Shown in pieces: positions 1 to 7,523 of a stretch of DNA of 31,397 nt. The notes under the pieces were generated by a model. It searched no databases. It had not been told where the DNA came from and saw only the letters and a program-made list of their open reading frames with translations. Each line of letters starts with the position of its first letter. Position 1 is the first letter of the stretch. Origin of the DNA: Ruminococcus sp. UBA7013. GTDB lineage: Bacteria > Bacillota > Clostridia > Oscillospirales > Ruminococcaceae. Where the stretch lies: contig DJXD01000009.1 in NCBI GenBank assembly GCA_002449585.1, positions 3,126 to 34,522 on the forward strand, written 5' to 3'. Position numbers and translations under genes: made by a program.

Positions 1-12
1 TAAAAATTTTAC

Positions 13-34
13 GTGCTGAATGATTCGTCAGCAC
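13..34. repeat. Inverted repeat, possible weak terminator downstream of pepF
   Basis: Arms GTGCTGA (13-19) and TCAGCAC (28-34) form a 7-bp hairpin with an 8-nt loop. Read on the minus strand, the hairpin follows pepF and is trailed by GTAAAATTTTTA, so it could be a weak intrinsic terminator for pepF. The T-run is interrupted and the window edge is close, so this is tentative. Confidence 0.35.
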
Positions 35-97
35 AACCAGATATTTTTACGATTGTCAAGATGCAGTTTTAGTATACCATTTTTTAGCATTTGCCAA

Positions 98-137
98 GAG
101 GGGACGCAATTCATCCCTCGCTTTAGAAGTGGAGGGG
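98..137 (-). repeat. Overlapping alternative hairpins resembling a solo IS200/IS605-type end
   Basis: CCCTC at 115-119 can pair either with GAGGGG at 98-103 or with GAGGGG at 132-137, giving two mutually exclusive hairpins. Read on the minus strand, the motif contains GATGAATTGCGTCCCCTC. This style of GC-rich subterminal hairpin just after a coding region recalls the right ends and guide-RNA-like tails of tnpB-bearing IS200/IS605 elements. No tnpB or tnpA lies beside it: pepF ends directly next to it. If the reading is right, it is an isolated end or a small non-autonomous element. It has no T-run, so it is not an ordinary terminator. The assignment comes from memory of such ends and is uncertain. 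Confidence 0.35.
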
Positions 138-148
138 CTTGCTAATTT

Positions 149-1930
149 TTAATAAAGCTTTTCAAATTCATCTAGAATTTGAGAAAAGATTTCAATCGCA
201 CTATCAAAAGCATCTGTTTTGGTCATATCCACGCCGGCAATTTTCAGCGAATCAATAGGATTTTTCTTTGTTCCGGTTTTCAAGAATGCAAAATATGCTT
301 CCAATGCGCCTGGCTCATGATTCCGGATTCTTTTTACAATATGGCTTGCGGCTGTCAGACCTATTGCATATTTATAAACATAGAAATTATAATAAAAATG
401 TGGAACTCGTGCCCATTCTAAAGCAATTTCCGGATCAAGAATAATTTCGCCGCCAAAATATTTTTCATTCAGATCATAATATTTCTGGCAGAGCAGTTCC
501 GCAGTCAAAATTTCGCCTTGTTCACTAAGTTCATGTGTCAGCTTCTCAAATTCTGCAAACATGATTTGTTTGTAGATCGTGCCTTTGTATAATTCCATCA
601 GATGATTTAGAATAGAAAGCTTTTCTTCCCGATTCTGGGAATGTTCTAATCTGTAATAAGCAAGCACCAGTTCATTCACAGTAGAAGGCACTTCTGCTAC
701 AAAAATTGTATAATCTGCATACTGCACCGGATTGCAATGCCTTGTGAAATAACTATGCATAGAATGACCGGATTCATGTGCCAATGTAGAAGCATCATCT
801 TCTGTTCCCTGAAAATTCAGCAAAATAAATGGATTTGTAGTAGCACATCCCCCGGAAAATGCGCCTCCGGTCTTGCCTTCATTGGGATAAACATCAACCC
901 ATCTGTCAGCATACCCCTGTTTCAGGATATTGACATATTCATCTCCAAAGATCTGCACAGCGGCAAGCACTTCCGAAACAGCTTCCTGATAAGTATATTT
1001 TTTCTGAAAGCCCGGAAACATAGGAAGATAAATATCATAAATATGCATTTCATCCATGTGCAGGACTTTTTTCTTAATTCGATAGTAGCGGAATAATACA
1101 TCCAGATGGCTTGAAATGCTGTCAATAATATTCTGATAGATTTCAGGGGTGACATAATCCGCAAATAAAGATTGCTCCAATGCAGAATTAAAATGCCGGA
1201 TTTTTGCCATGACTTTTTCTGTTTCCAGCTGTCCAGCATATAATGCTGCAAATGTGTTCTGATATTGTCCATAAGCAGAATACAAAGTCTGAAATGCCTG
1301 CTTTCGAACAGATCCGTTTTCTGATCGGATATAGACAGAATAATTTGTATCAGTGAGTTCCACCGGCTCACCATTTTCATCAGTGATTGTGCCAAATTTC
1401 ATATCTGATGAAGTCAATGTTTCATAGACATCAGAAGCAATTTCCATTTGTTTATGAAATGCAGAAACAATCTGTTCTTCCTGCTTGGTTAAAATATGCG
1501 GCTGATAGCGGTACAGATCCCGTAGAATGATTTCATATTCCTGCAAACCGCTGTGATTTTTAATATAAGCATCCAGCTGTTCCGGCTGTAATTTGAGCAG
1601 GACAGTATCGAAAAAAGCGACTGTTTCAGAACGTTCTTTCATGAGATTCTGTGCCTGTCCCATCATGCGGACAGCTTCCGGATTTTTAGTATCTTCAGAA
1701 TATCTGAGATGTGCATAAGTATAAACCCGAATGATTTCCTCACTGAAAGCATATAAATGCTTGATGGTTTGATATAAATCTTCGGCAGAATTCAGCATTG
1801 TCTTTTCTCTTGCTGCAAAGATCGGGAGCTGTTCCTGTGCCTTGCGGAAGGCTTCTTCCCATGCAGAAACATCCGGGTAGATGGTTGACAGATCCCATTT
1901 ATCTTTTTCCTGAATTTCTTCTCTTGTCAT
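149..1930 (-). CDS. pepF: Oligoendopeptidase F (peptidase family M3)
   Basis: This is a cytoplasmic zinc metallopeptidase that cleaves short peptides, usually in peptide recycling. The HEXXH zinc site is seen as AHESGHSM at about residue 384, preceded by the family's GGAFSGG-CATTNPFILLNFQG region. The N-terminal half is the helical M3 oligoendopeptidase domain (WDLSTIYPDVSAWEEAF at the start). At about 593 residues it has the usual PepF length, and there is no signal peptide. I chose the ATG at 1930 (MTREEIQ) over the ATG two codons upstream because AGAAAGGA then lies about 8 nt away instead of 2. It is the last gene in its direction, 67 nt behind the dockerin gene, and has its own promoter in that gap, so it is probably transcribed independently. 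Confidence 0.95.
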   Translation of the reverse strand: MTREEIQEKDKWDLSTIYPDVSAWEEAFRKAQEQLPIFAAREKTMLNSAEDLYQTIKHLYAFSEEIIRVYTYAHLRYSEDTKNPEAVRMMGQAQNLMKERSETVAFFDTVLLKLQPEQLDAYIKNHSGLQEYEIILRDLYRYQPHILTKQEEQIVSAFHKQMEIASDVYETLTSSDMKFGTITDENGEPVELTDTNYSVYIRSENGSVRKQAFQTLYSAYGQYQNTFAALYAGQLETEKVMAKIRHFNSALEQSLFADYVTPEIYQNIIDSISSHLDVLFRYYRIKKKVLHMDEMHIYDIYLPMFPGFQKKYTYQEAVSEVLAAVQIFGDEYVNILKQGYADRWVDVYPNEGKTGGAFSGGCATTNPFILLNFQGTEDDASTLAHESGHSMHSYFTRHCNPVQYADYTIFVAEVPSTVNELVLAYYRLEHSQNREEKLSILNHLMELYKGTIYKQIMFAEFEKLTHELSEQGEILTAELLCQKYYDLNEKYFGGEIILDPEIALEWARVPHFYYNFYVYKYAIGLTAASHIVKRIRNHEPGALEAYFAFLKTGTKKNPIDSLKIAGVDMTKTDAFDSAIEIFSQILDEFEKLY

Positions 1931-1965
1931 GATCATGATCCTTTCTGTGTAATATTAACATGATT

Positions 1966-1994
1966 ATTATAGCATATTTATCAAAAAACTGCAA
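1966..1994 (-). promoter_or_regulatory. Promoter for pepF
   Basis: Minus strand: -35 TTGCAG (complement of 1989-1994), 17-bp spacer, -10 TATAAT (1966-1971) preceded by TGC, an extended -10. It sits in the gap between the dockerin gene stop and pepF. Confidence 0.7.
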
Positions 1995-1997
1995 TGC

Positions 1998-3062
1998 TTA
2001 TGACAATAATTTTTTCTTTAGCAAAATAAAATCAAAAATATTGGCGGATTCGTCAGAATTCATGTCAGCATTCCGGAACTGTGTTTCTGAAATCGTTTCC
2101 CTTGCTAACAAATATTTCTGCATCAGAATCACATCAGGCAAGGAAACAGAGCCATCAAGATTAATATCACCCAGCAAATTCTCAGGTGCTTCTGTAATTT
2201 CAGCAAGACTGGGCTGTCCATCTCCCCACCATTCCCAAACATTGCCTTGTCGATAAGGATCAACACGCTGATCCCCTGTCCATGTAAAAACATTGTCATA
2301 TAAATGGCCTTCTTCATAATACCATCTGGCAAGGGCAATAATCTCATCAGGATAATTTTTATAATAGCCATCATCATCACCGGTATAAGTTGCCCATCCA
2401 GTATTGAAACCTTTGAGCGCACCTCTGACAACTTGATAGCCAGATAAATTTTCTTCTGTCATGCCAACATGCACAAAATGCATAATCTTACGAATTCCCA
2501 TATGATCAGAAATAATTGCGTCATAAAAATTAGATTCTGTCAGGGAATACTGATACATTTCGGGAACATCTTCCTCTTTCATAAAAGTAGGATCTGCATC
2601 CGCAAAGGCAGTGACAGCAGTCTGCAATGTCCCATAAGCATGAGCAGAGCTGACACCAAAGCCCTGCGCCTGTGCAGTTTCAATATCTGCTCCATCACCA
2701 TTGCCGCCTAATGTGGACTCTCTTGTGCCGATGCCTAAAAATAAGGCATATACCATTTCCCGATCAGGCTGGCCTAATCTGACGGAAATCAGATTCCAAT
2801 GCTCATCAATTTCTTTATATAATGCATATTTGACTTCCTGCACAGTCATGGCATGATTAATAGCACGGATCTCTGCTGTAGAAGCATCAGCAGGGGTATT
2901 CCGATCGCCATAATCAAACGGATTGCCAACACCTTGCGTCTGGACATCTCTTGATGGATCATGTGCAGGAGCATCCTCTGCAAAAGCAGGCAATGCCTGC
3001 AAAGCAAGCACTGCACTGCATATCAGCGTACAAAAAACGGATATTGCTTTTTTTATTTTCAT
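1998..3062 (-). CDS. Secreted dockerin protein with lysozyme/transglycosylase-like domain
   Basis: The protein has about 354 residues: a signal peptide (MKIKKAISVF... ending near AFAEDA), a central domain of about 250 residues, and a C-terminal type I dockerin over the last 60 residues. The dockerin repeats are GDINLDGSVSLPDVIL and ADMNSDESANIFDFILLKK. The central domain contains TRESTLGG, then AHAYGTLQTAVTAF, then FNTGWATY. This order recalls SLT/lysozyme-fold enzymes (catalytic Glu in ES, then a GA-G-MQ-like segment, then AYNAG), so the Glu of TRES is a candidate catalytic acid. That is inference from motif order; the exact family was not recognised. The start at 3062 is preferred over the ATG seven codons upstream because AGAAGG lies about 8 nt before it and the signal peptide begins there. 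It starts 14 nt after the GGDEF/EAL gene, so the two are probably one transcript. Confidence 0.7.
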   Translation of the reverse strand: MKIKKAISVFCTLICSAVLALQALPAFAEDAPAHDPSRDVQTQGVGNPFDYGDRNTPADASTAEIRAINHAMTVQEVKYALYKEIDEHWNLISVRLGQPDREMVYALFLGIGTRESTLGGNGDGADIETAQAQGFGVSSAHAYGTLQTAVTAFADADPTFMKEEDVPEMYQYSLTESNFYDAIISDHMGIRKIMHFVHVGMTEENLSGYQVVRGALKGFNTGWATYTGDDDGYYKNYPDEIIALARWYYEEGHLYDNVFTWTGDQRVDPYRQGNVWEWWGDGQPSLAEITEAPENLLGDINLDGSVSLPDVILMQKYLLARETISETQFRNADMNSDESANIFDFILLKKKLLS

Positions 3063-3076
3063 CTCAACACCTTCTG

Positions 3077-4798
3077 TCAGCATACATGATAAATTCTGTT
3101 TCCAAGCAATCTTTTTTCAAACTCATCATGCGGGAGCGGTTTATCAAATAAAAAGCCCTGTGCCATATTACAATGAATCGCTCTCAGAAAATCGGCCTGT
3201 TCTTTTGTTTCTACGCCTTCTGAAATGATTTCCAGTTTCAGTGCCCGTACCATACGGACAATATTTTCAATAACGATTCTATCGCTTTGTGCTTCTGTAT
3301 TTTCAGAAGCAATTTTATCTACAAAAGATTTATCCAGCTTGATTACATCTGTTCTCAGTTCCCGGAGCATATTCAATGAAGAAAAGCCTGTTCCGAAATC
3401 ATCAATAGAAGTGCAGATTCCATAATCTCGCATTCTTTGCAGAAAGCCAAGCATAGCATCATGATCTTTTGCACCGGACATTTCTGTTAATTCTACTTCA
3501 ATATAGCGGCTTTCAATTTCATATTTCTGCATAATATTCAGAATTTTTTCAGAAAGCTTTGCATCATGCAGATGTTGTTGTGAAAAATTCACAGAGATTC
3601 TGACCGGTTCAATTCCCATATCAAGCCAACGGCGCAGATCTGCACAGGCTTTTTCGAATACGAAAAAATCAAGATTGCAAACAGTTCCCTCTCGTTCCAA
3701 GACAGGGATAAATTCCATAGGCGGAACGATTTTGCCATCACGCAGCCAGCGAACAAGAGCCTCACAGCCACATAATCGCTGTGTTTCCAGCATAACCTTT
3801 GGCTGATAATATACAAGAAATTCCCCATTTATCAACGCTTTTGGAAACAGCTGGGAAACTTTTTTATCATGCATGATTTTTTCCAGCATATAAGGCGCAT
3901 ACCAAAGCTGATCAATGCCCTTTCCGGAATGCTTGACTTCATTCAATGCAACGCTTGCGGAATTCATGGCACTGTTAATATCATCTTTTTCTGTGATCTG
4001 ATAAATGCCGACATTGGCGGAAATATGATAAGTTCTATGGGTATTCTCATAAGGAATAGTAATCGGTACTTCCTGAACAAAATTAAGAAATGCTTCTGCA
4101 CGTTCTTTGCGGACAAGGGCAAAGAAATTATCTCCTCCGGGGCGTGAAATTTTTTCTTCCGGAAGAAGAAACCCCTGCAAAGTCTGGCAATATTTCACCA
4201 GAATTTCATCCCCTTTGGCTTGGCCTACTGTCTGATTGATATATTTAAAATTTTTGAGATTCAAAAACATGCCAATATAATCAATCAATGCATTTTTTTC
4301 CATCAATGTTTTTCCGTATTGATTCATACCACGGGCATTGAGTGCGCTAGTCAGGAAATCCTGATTGCTTGCCTTTACCAGGAGTTGTCCCATGTGGGCA
4401 CGTCCGCTAATCATAAACAGCTGTTTCAGGAAAAATAATAAATCCTCCATTTCTTCTGATGACCAGACATGATATTTGACGGGACAGAAATAAATAATAC
4501 AAACGCCATTTTCTGGGGTTGTAAAATCCACATGCTGCATATCTTCGGGGAGATAACTCCCTGCATACAGCTCACATTCCACATGTTTCTCCTGCGGAGA
4601 AAGCTGGCTTTGTGGTGCATCCAGATGAATTAACAAATATCCAAGAAATAATTCCTCCGCAAGTGGTGCAATAAATTTGGAAATATCTTTACAAAGTGCA
4701 CTGACGGATTTATAACAGCCGGAAATATGCTGCATAAATTCAAAATATACACTATGGCAAAGCCTTCCTTTTCCCTGTTCTGATTTCAAAAGTTTCAT
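3077..4798 (-). CDS. GGDEF/EAL protein, probable c-di-GMP phosphodiesterase
   Basis: This 573-residue protein has no transmembrane segment, so it is probably cytoplasmic. Residues 1-150 form an unassigned N-terminal region. A degenerate GGDEF domain follows (about 150-305): the active-site motif reads GGDNF near residue 219 instead of GG(D/E)EF, so diguanylate cyclase activity is unlikely. The EAL domain (about 320-570) is complete: CEALVRW near 347, SVNFSQ, ELTE, DDFGTGF near 465, KLDKSFV and SEGVET, so c-di-GMP hydrolysis to pGpG is expected. The start is unsettled. The ATG at 4798 directly abuts AAAGGGG with no spacer, while the in-frame TTG at 4789 has a normal 9-nt spacing. It is first in a probable two-gene operon with the dockerin lysozyme-like gene and has a good extended -10 promoter upstream. 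Confidence 0.9.
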   Translation of the reverse strand: MKLLKSEQGKGRLCHSVYFEFMQHISGCYKSVSALCKDISKFIAPLAEELFLGYLLIHLDAPQSQLSPQEKHVECELYAGSYLPEDMQHVDFTTPENGVCIIYFCPVKYHVWSSEEMEDLLFFLKQLFMISGRAHMGQLLVKASNQDFLTSALNARGMNQYGKTLMEKNALIDYIGMFLNLKNFKYINQTVGQAKGDEILVKYCQTLQGFLLPEEKISRPGGDNFFALVRKERAEAFLNFVQEVPITIPYENTHRTYHISANVGIYQITEKDDINSAMNSASVALNEVKHSGKGIDQLWYAPYMLEKIMHDKKVSQLFPKALINGEFLVYYQPKVMLETQRLCGCEALVRWLRDGKIVPPMEFIPVLEREGTVCNLDFFVFEKACADLRRWLDMGIEPVRISVNFSQQHLHDAKLSEKILNIMQKYEIESRYIEVELTEMSGAKDHDAMLGFLQRMRDYGICTSIDDFGTGFSSLNMLRELRTDVIKLDKSFVDKIASENTEAQSDRIVIENIVRMVRALKLEIISEGVETKEQADFLRAIHCNMAQGFLFDKPLPHDEFEKRLLGNRIYHVC

Positions 4799-4828
4799 CC
4801 CCTTTATTGATTTTTTATCATTTTAATT

Positions 4829-4857
4829 ATTTTATCACAAAATTCAAAATTTGTCAA
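4829..4857 (-). promoter_or_regulatory. Promoter for the GGDEF/EAL operon
   Basis: Minus strand: -35 TTGACA (4852-4857), 17-bp spacer, -10 TAAAAT (4829-4834) preceded by TGA. The stretch ATTTTGTGATAAAATA around the -10 is identical to that of the fprA promoter at 10465-10493. Confidence 0.8.
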
Positions 4858-4897
4858 TGAATTTCAAGTATTTTCTGTGCATGAGTGATCTGAAAAT

Positions 4898-5350
4898 TTA
4901 AAAATTTTTCCGTTTCATTTTCAGATCCAGATGACAATACAGGAAAAAGCAAATAATGCAGAGAATCCCCCAAGTAATCACTTCACTTTCTTCTTTGATC
5001 AAAACAATATGTTCTTTCGGATCATCTGGATTATAGGCAACCGCAAGCTTATCTTTCTCCTGCAAATCTCCTCCGTAGGGAAAATACCAGAATACTTTAG
5101 GCTGAAATACTGCGCCTTTGCCGGCTTTTTCTTCTTTTTTGCATGAATATTCATATTGATAATTATGATCTTTCGTCACGAGGGTAATTTCAGCCTGTAC
5201 CTGATTCCAGGATTTTGATTTCAGCCATCGAAAACCATGAAAGCCACCCATCAGTAATGAAATAATTAATATTATAAAAAATGGCATTGTTACCATTTTT
5301 CTTTTTAGAAACGCCTTCAGTGCTCTTTTTTCCATTGGTGTGAGCGTCAT
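4898..5350 (-). CDS. Small membrane protein, DUF3592-like
   Basis: The protein has 150 residues, with a basic N-terminus, one membrane segment near residues 20-37 (MPFFIILIISLLMGGF), an extracytoplasmic part of about 80 residues, and a second membrane segment near 123-142 (ITWGILCIICFFLYC). The C-terminus is strongly basic. The loop has the WNQVQAEI and D-K-L-AVAYNPDDPKEHI pattern typical of DUF3592 proteins, which bear a small beta-rich domain between two helices. The function is unknown. The ATG is supported by GGGAGG seven nt upstream and a strong promoter. It is transcribed alone, ahead of the GGDEF/EAL operon, which has its own promoter in the 99-nt gap. Confidence 0.75.
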   Translation of the reverse strand: MTLTPMEKRALKAFLKRKMVTMPFFIILIISLLMGGFHGFRWLKSKSWNQVQAEITLVTKDHNYQYEYSCKKEEKAGKGAVFQPKVFWYFPYGGDLQEKDKLAVAYNPDDPKEHIVLIKEESEVITWGILCIICFFLYCHLDLKMKRKNF

Positions 5351-5384
5351 ATGAATTCCTCCCGGCCTTTAATACTGTGTTTTT

Positions 5385-5414
5385 ATTATAGCATAATTCT
5401 GCCAACGCTGTCAA
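5385..5414 (-). promoter_or_regulatory. Promoter for the DUF3592-like gene
   Basis: Minus strand: -35 TTGACA (5409-5414), 18-bp spacer, consensus -10 TATAAT (5385-5390) preceded by TGC. Between this and the leuA promoter (5415-5498) I see nothing further. Confidence 0.8.
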
Positions 5415-5498
5415 CGGTTTCAATCAAACATTGCATTCTTTGCTTCTTTATCATGAAAATGCTGTTACAGAAAGTTTAGAAAAAATTTAAAAAATCTC

Positions 5499-5527
5499 TT
5501 GACAAATCTGATGAAATCCGGTATAAT
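5499..5527 (+). promoter_or_regulatory. Promoter for the leuA T-box leader
   Basis: -35 TTGACA (5499-5504), 17-bp spacer and -10 TATAAT (5522-5527): a full consensus promoter. Transcription would begin near 5534, giving a leader of about 300 nt ahead of leuA. Confidence 0.88.
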
Positions 5528-5547
5528 AAAAATATATATTATAAATG

Positions 5548-5804
5548 CAATGACGGGAATCAAGTTTCTGCTTCTGCATTCCAGAGAGCTGCCGGTTGGT
5601 GTGAGGCAGTATCAGAGCAAAAACATCTCTCCTCCCTGAGCAGATGCGCTGAATGTTTCAGTAAGCACATACGGGTTTCTCCCGTTACAGAGATATGCAT
5701 TTTCCGATGCAGTAAAGTGGGCGTATTCCTTCGCCAAAAAGAGTGGTACCACGGAGCAATGTCTTCGTCTCTTTTATGTCAGTTCTGACATGAAAGAGTT
5801 TTTT
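5548..5804 (+). promoter_or_regulatory. Leucine-responsive T-box riboswitch upstream of leuA
   Basis: T-box leaders sense uncharged tRNA and switch between terminator and antiterminator. Stem I starts at ATGACGGGA (about 5550) and carries the AGAGAG and GGTTGGTG distal elements (5583-5602). The specifier is CTC (Leu) at 5629-5631, five nt before the conserved TGAGC at 5637-5641, the same spacing I recall for the glyQS T-box. The antiterminator is fully readable: AAAAGAG (5737-5743), the seven-nt bulge TGGTACC (5744-5750), ACGGAG (5751-5756), loop, CTTCGT (5763-5768), CTCTTTT (5769-5775). TGGT in the bulge would pair with an ACCA tRNA end, as expected for tRNA-Leu. The right arm of the antiterminator is also the left arm of the terminator. 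Confidence 0.95.
5769..5804 (+). terminator. T-box intrinsic terminator
   Basis: The hairpin CTCTTTTATGTCAG (5769-5782) with CTGACATGAAAGAG (5785-5798), followed by six T, is mutually exclusive with the antiterminator at 5737-5775. It also shows that an in-frame ATG at 5790 is not the leuA start. Confidence 0.92.
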
Positions 5805-5840
5805 ATTTTTATCTTAAAGCAAGAAAGGTTGAAGTCTGTC

Positions 5841-7523
5841 ATGAAAAATTATCAGAAATACACAAGACAGTATTTCCCTGTCCAGAATCCTCCTATGAGA
5901 TGGACACAGAAAGAGTATATCACAAAAGCCCCTGCCTGGTGCAGTGTTGATCTGCGTGATGGTAATCAGGCATTAATTATTCCTATGAGTCTCGAAGAAA
6001 AACTTGAATTTTTTAAACTGCTGGTCAAAATCGGATTCAAAGAGATTGAAGTAGGTTTCCCCGCCGCTTCTGAAACAGAATATGAATTCTGCCGTGCCCT
6101 GATTGAACAGAATCTTATCCCTGATGATGTAACGATTCAGGTTCTTACACAGTCCAGAGAACATATCATTGCCAAAACCTATGAAGCCCTCAAAGGCTGT
6201 AAACATGCCATTGTACACCTGTATAATTCTACTTCTCTGGCACAGCGTCAGCAGGTATTCCGCAAGAGTAAACAGGAAATTATTGATATTGCTGTCTTCG
6301 GTGCAAAGCTCTGCAAAGAGTACAGAGAAAAAACCCCCGGCAATTTCCAGTTTGAATATTCCCCCGAAAGCTTTACCGGTACAGAACCAGAATTTGCCGC
6401 AGAAATCTGTAATGCTGTTATTGACATCTGGCAGCCATCTGAAACAGATAAAGTTATTATTAATTTACCTGTCACCGTTTCCCATTCTATGCCGCATATC
6501 TATGCCAATCAAGTAGAATATATGTGTGATCATCTGAATCATAGAGAAAATCTGATCATTTCTCTGCATCCCCATAATGATCGTGGCTGTGCAGTTGCAG
6601 ATACAGAAATGGGTCTGCTCGCTGGAGCAGATCGTGTGGAGGGTACACTCTTCGGCAATGGTGAAAGAACCGGAAATGTAGATATTGTTACCCTTGGAAT
6701 GAATATGTTCTCTCAGGGTGTTGATCCGGAACTTGATTTTTCTAATATGCCCGAACTCACAGAACTCTATGAACGTGTCACAAGAATGAAAGTTTATGAT
6801 CGTCAGCCTTACAGCGGAAAACTTGTTTTTGCAGCATTCAGCGGCTCTCATCAGGATGCCATTGCCAAAGGAATGAAATATCGTGATGAATATGATCCCA
6901 ATCACTGGACAGTGCCTTATCTTCCTATTGATCCTACAGATGTTGGCAGAATCTACGAGACAGATGTAATTAGAATCAATAGCCAGTCAGGAAAGGGAGG
7001 TATTGGCTATCTGATGGAAACACAGTTTGGTCTGGATCTGCCCAAAAATATGCGTGAAGAATTCGGCTATCTTGTCAAAGGAATTTCTGATCATGCACAT
7101 AAAGAACTGCTTCCGGATGAAGTGCATGAGATTTTTGAAAATACCTATGTGAATATTAAAAAGCCGCTGGAATATCAGGAAATTCATTACGTTCAGAAAA
7201 ATAATGATCAGACATATATTCAGGTTTCTCTTTCTCTCACAAAAGATGGTGAATCTTATACACTGAAATCTGACGGCGCAAGCGGCCGCCTGGATGCTGT
7301 CAGCAATGCGCTCAAAGCTTTCACTGGCGTGAAATTCACTGTCAAGAGTTATCAGGAACATGCTTTGACAGATACGTCTGAATCAGAAGCAGTGGCTTAT
7401 GTTTCTATTGAAGCAGAGAAAAAAATTTATTGGGGCGCAGGCATTAAGAAAGATATTTCAGAAGCATCTGTTGCCGCTCTGTTCAGCGCACTTAATAGAT
7501 TCCTTTCAGAAAGCGGAAAATAA
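5841..7523 (+). CDS. leuA: 2-isopropylmalate synthase
   Basis: The enzyme condenses acetyl-CoA with 2-oxoisovalerate, the first committed step of leucine synthesis. It has 560 residues and is of the longer, mycobacterial-like type 2 form: WCSVDLRDGNQALI near the N-terminus, KEIEVGFPAAS, FEYSPESFTGTEPE, the metal motif LHPHNDRG, LFGNGERTGN, AFSGSHQDAIAKG, and a C-terminal LeuA regulatory domain (about 420-560) that normally binds leucine for feedback inhibition. The ATG at 5841 (MKNYQKYTRQYF) is chosen because the upstream in-frame ATG lies inside the terminator hairpin; AGAAAGG is about 12 nt upstream. Expression is governed by the leucine T-box. The stop codon overlaps the start of the following GH2-like gene by one base. 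No other leu or ilv gene is in the window. Confidence 0.97.
   Translation: MKNYQKYTRQYFPVQNPPMRWTQKEYITKAPAWCSVDLRDGNQALIIPMSLEEKLEFFKLLVKIGFKEIEVGFPAASETEYEFCRALIEQNLIPDDVTIQVLTQSREHIIAKTYEALKGCKHAIVHLYNSTSLAQRQQVFRKSKQEIIDIAVFGAKLCKEYREKTPGNFQFEYSPESFTGTEPEFAAEICNAVIDIWQPSETDKVIINLPVTVSHSMPHIYANQVEYMCDHLNHRENLIISLHPHNDRGCAVADTEMGLLAGADRVEGTLFGNGERTGNVDIVTLGMNMFSQGVDPELDFSNMPELTELYERVTRMKVYDRQPYSGKLVFAAFSGSHQDAIAKGMKYRDEYDPNHWTVPYLPIDPTDVGRIYETDVIRINSQSGKGGIGYLMETQFGLDLPKNMREEFGYLVKGISDHAHKELLPDEVHEIFENTYVNIKKPLEYQEIHYVQKNNDQTYIQVSLSLTKDGESYTLKSDGASGRLDAVSNALKAFTGVKFTVKSYQEHALTDTSESEAVAYVSIEAEKKIYWGAGIKKDISEASVAALFSALNRFLSESGK

Noticed and set aside
53..78. A plus-strand promoter from TTGTCA and TATACC.
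   Set aside because: The spacing is only 14 bp, and no gene follows on that strand.
922..1395. A 157-codon open frame on the minus strand within pepF.
   Set aside because: It is another frame of the same strand inside a complete M3 peptidase, with no start signal.
5790..5840. An upstream in-frame ATG that would add 17 residues to LeuA.
   Set aside because: It lies within the T-box terminator hairpin, and the conserved N-terminus starts at 5841.
6465..6905. A 146-codon open frame antisense to leuA.
   Set aside because: leuA is conserved throughout this stretch and the antisense frame has a biased Cys/His/Ile composition.
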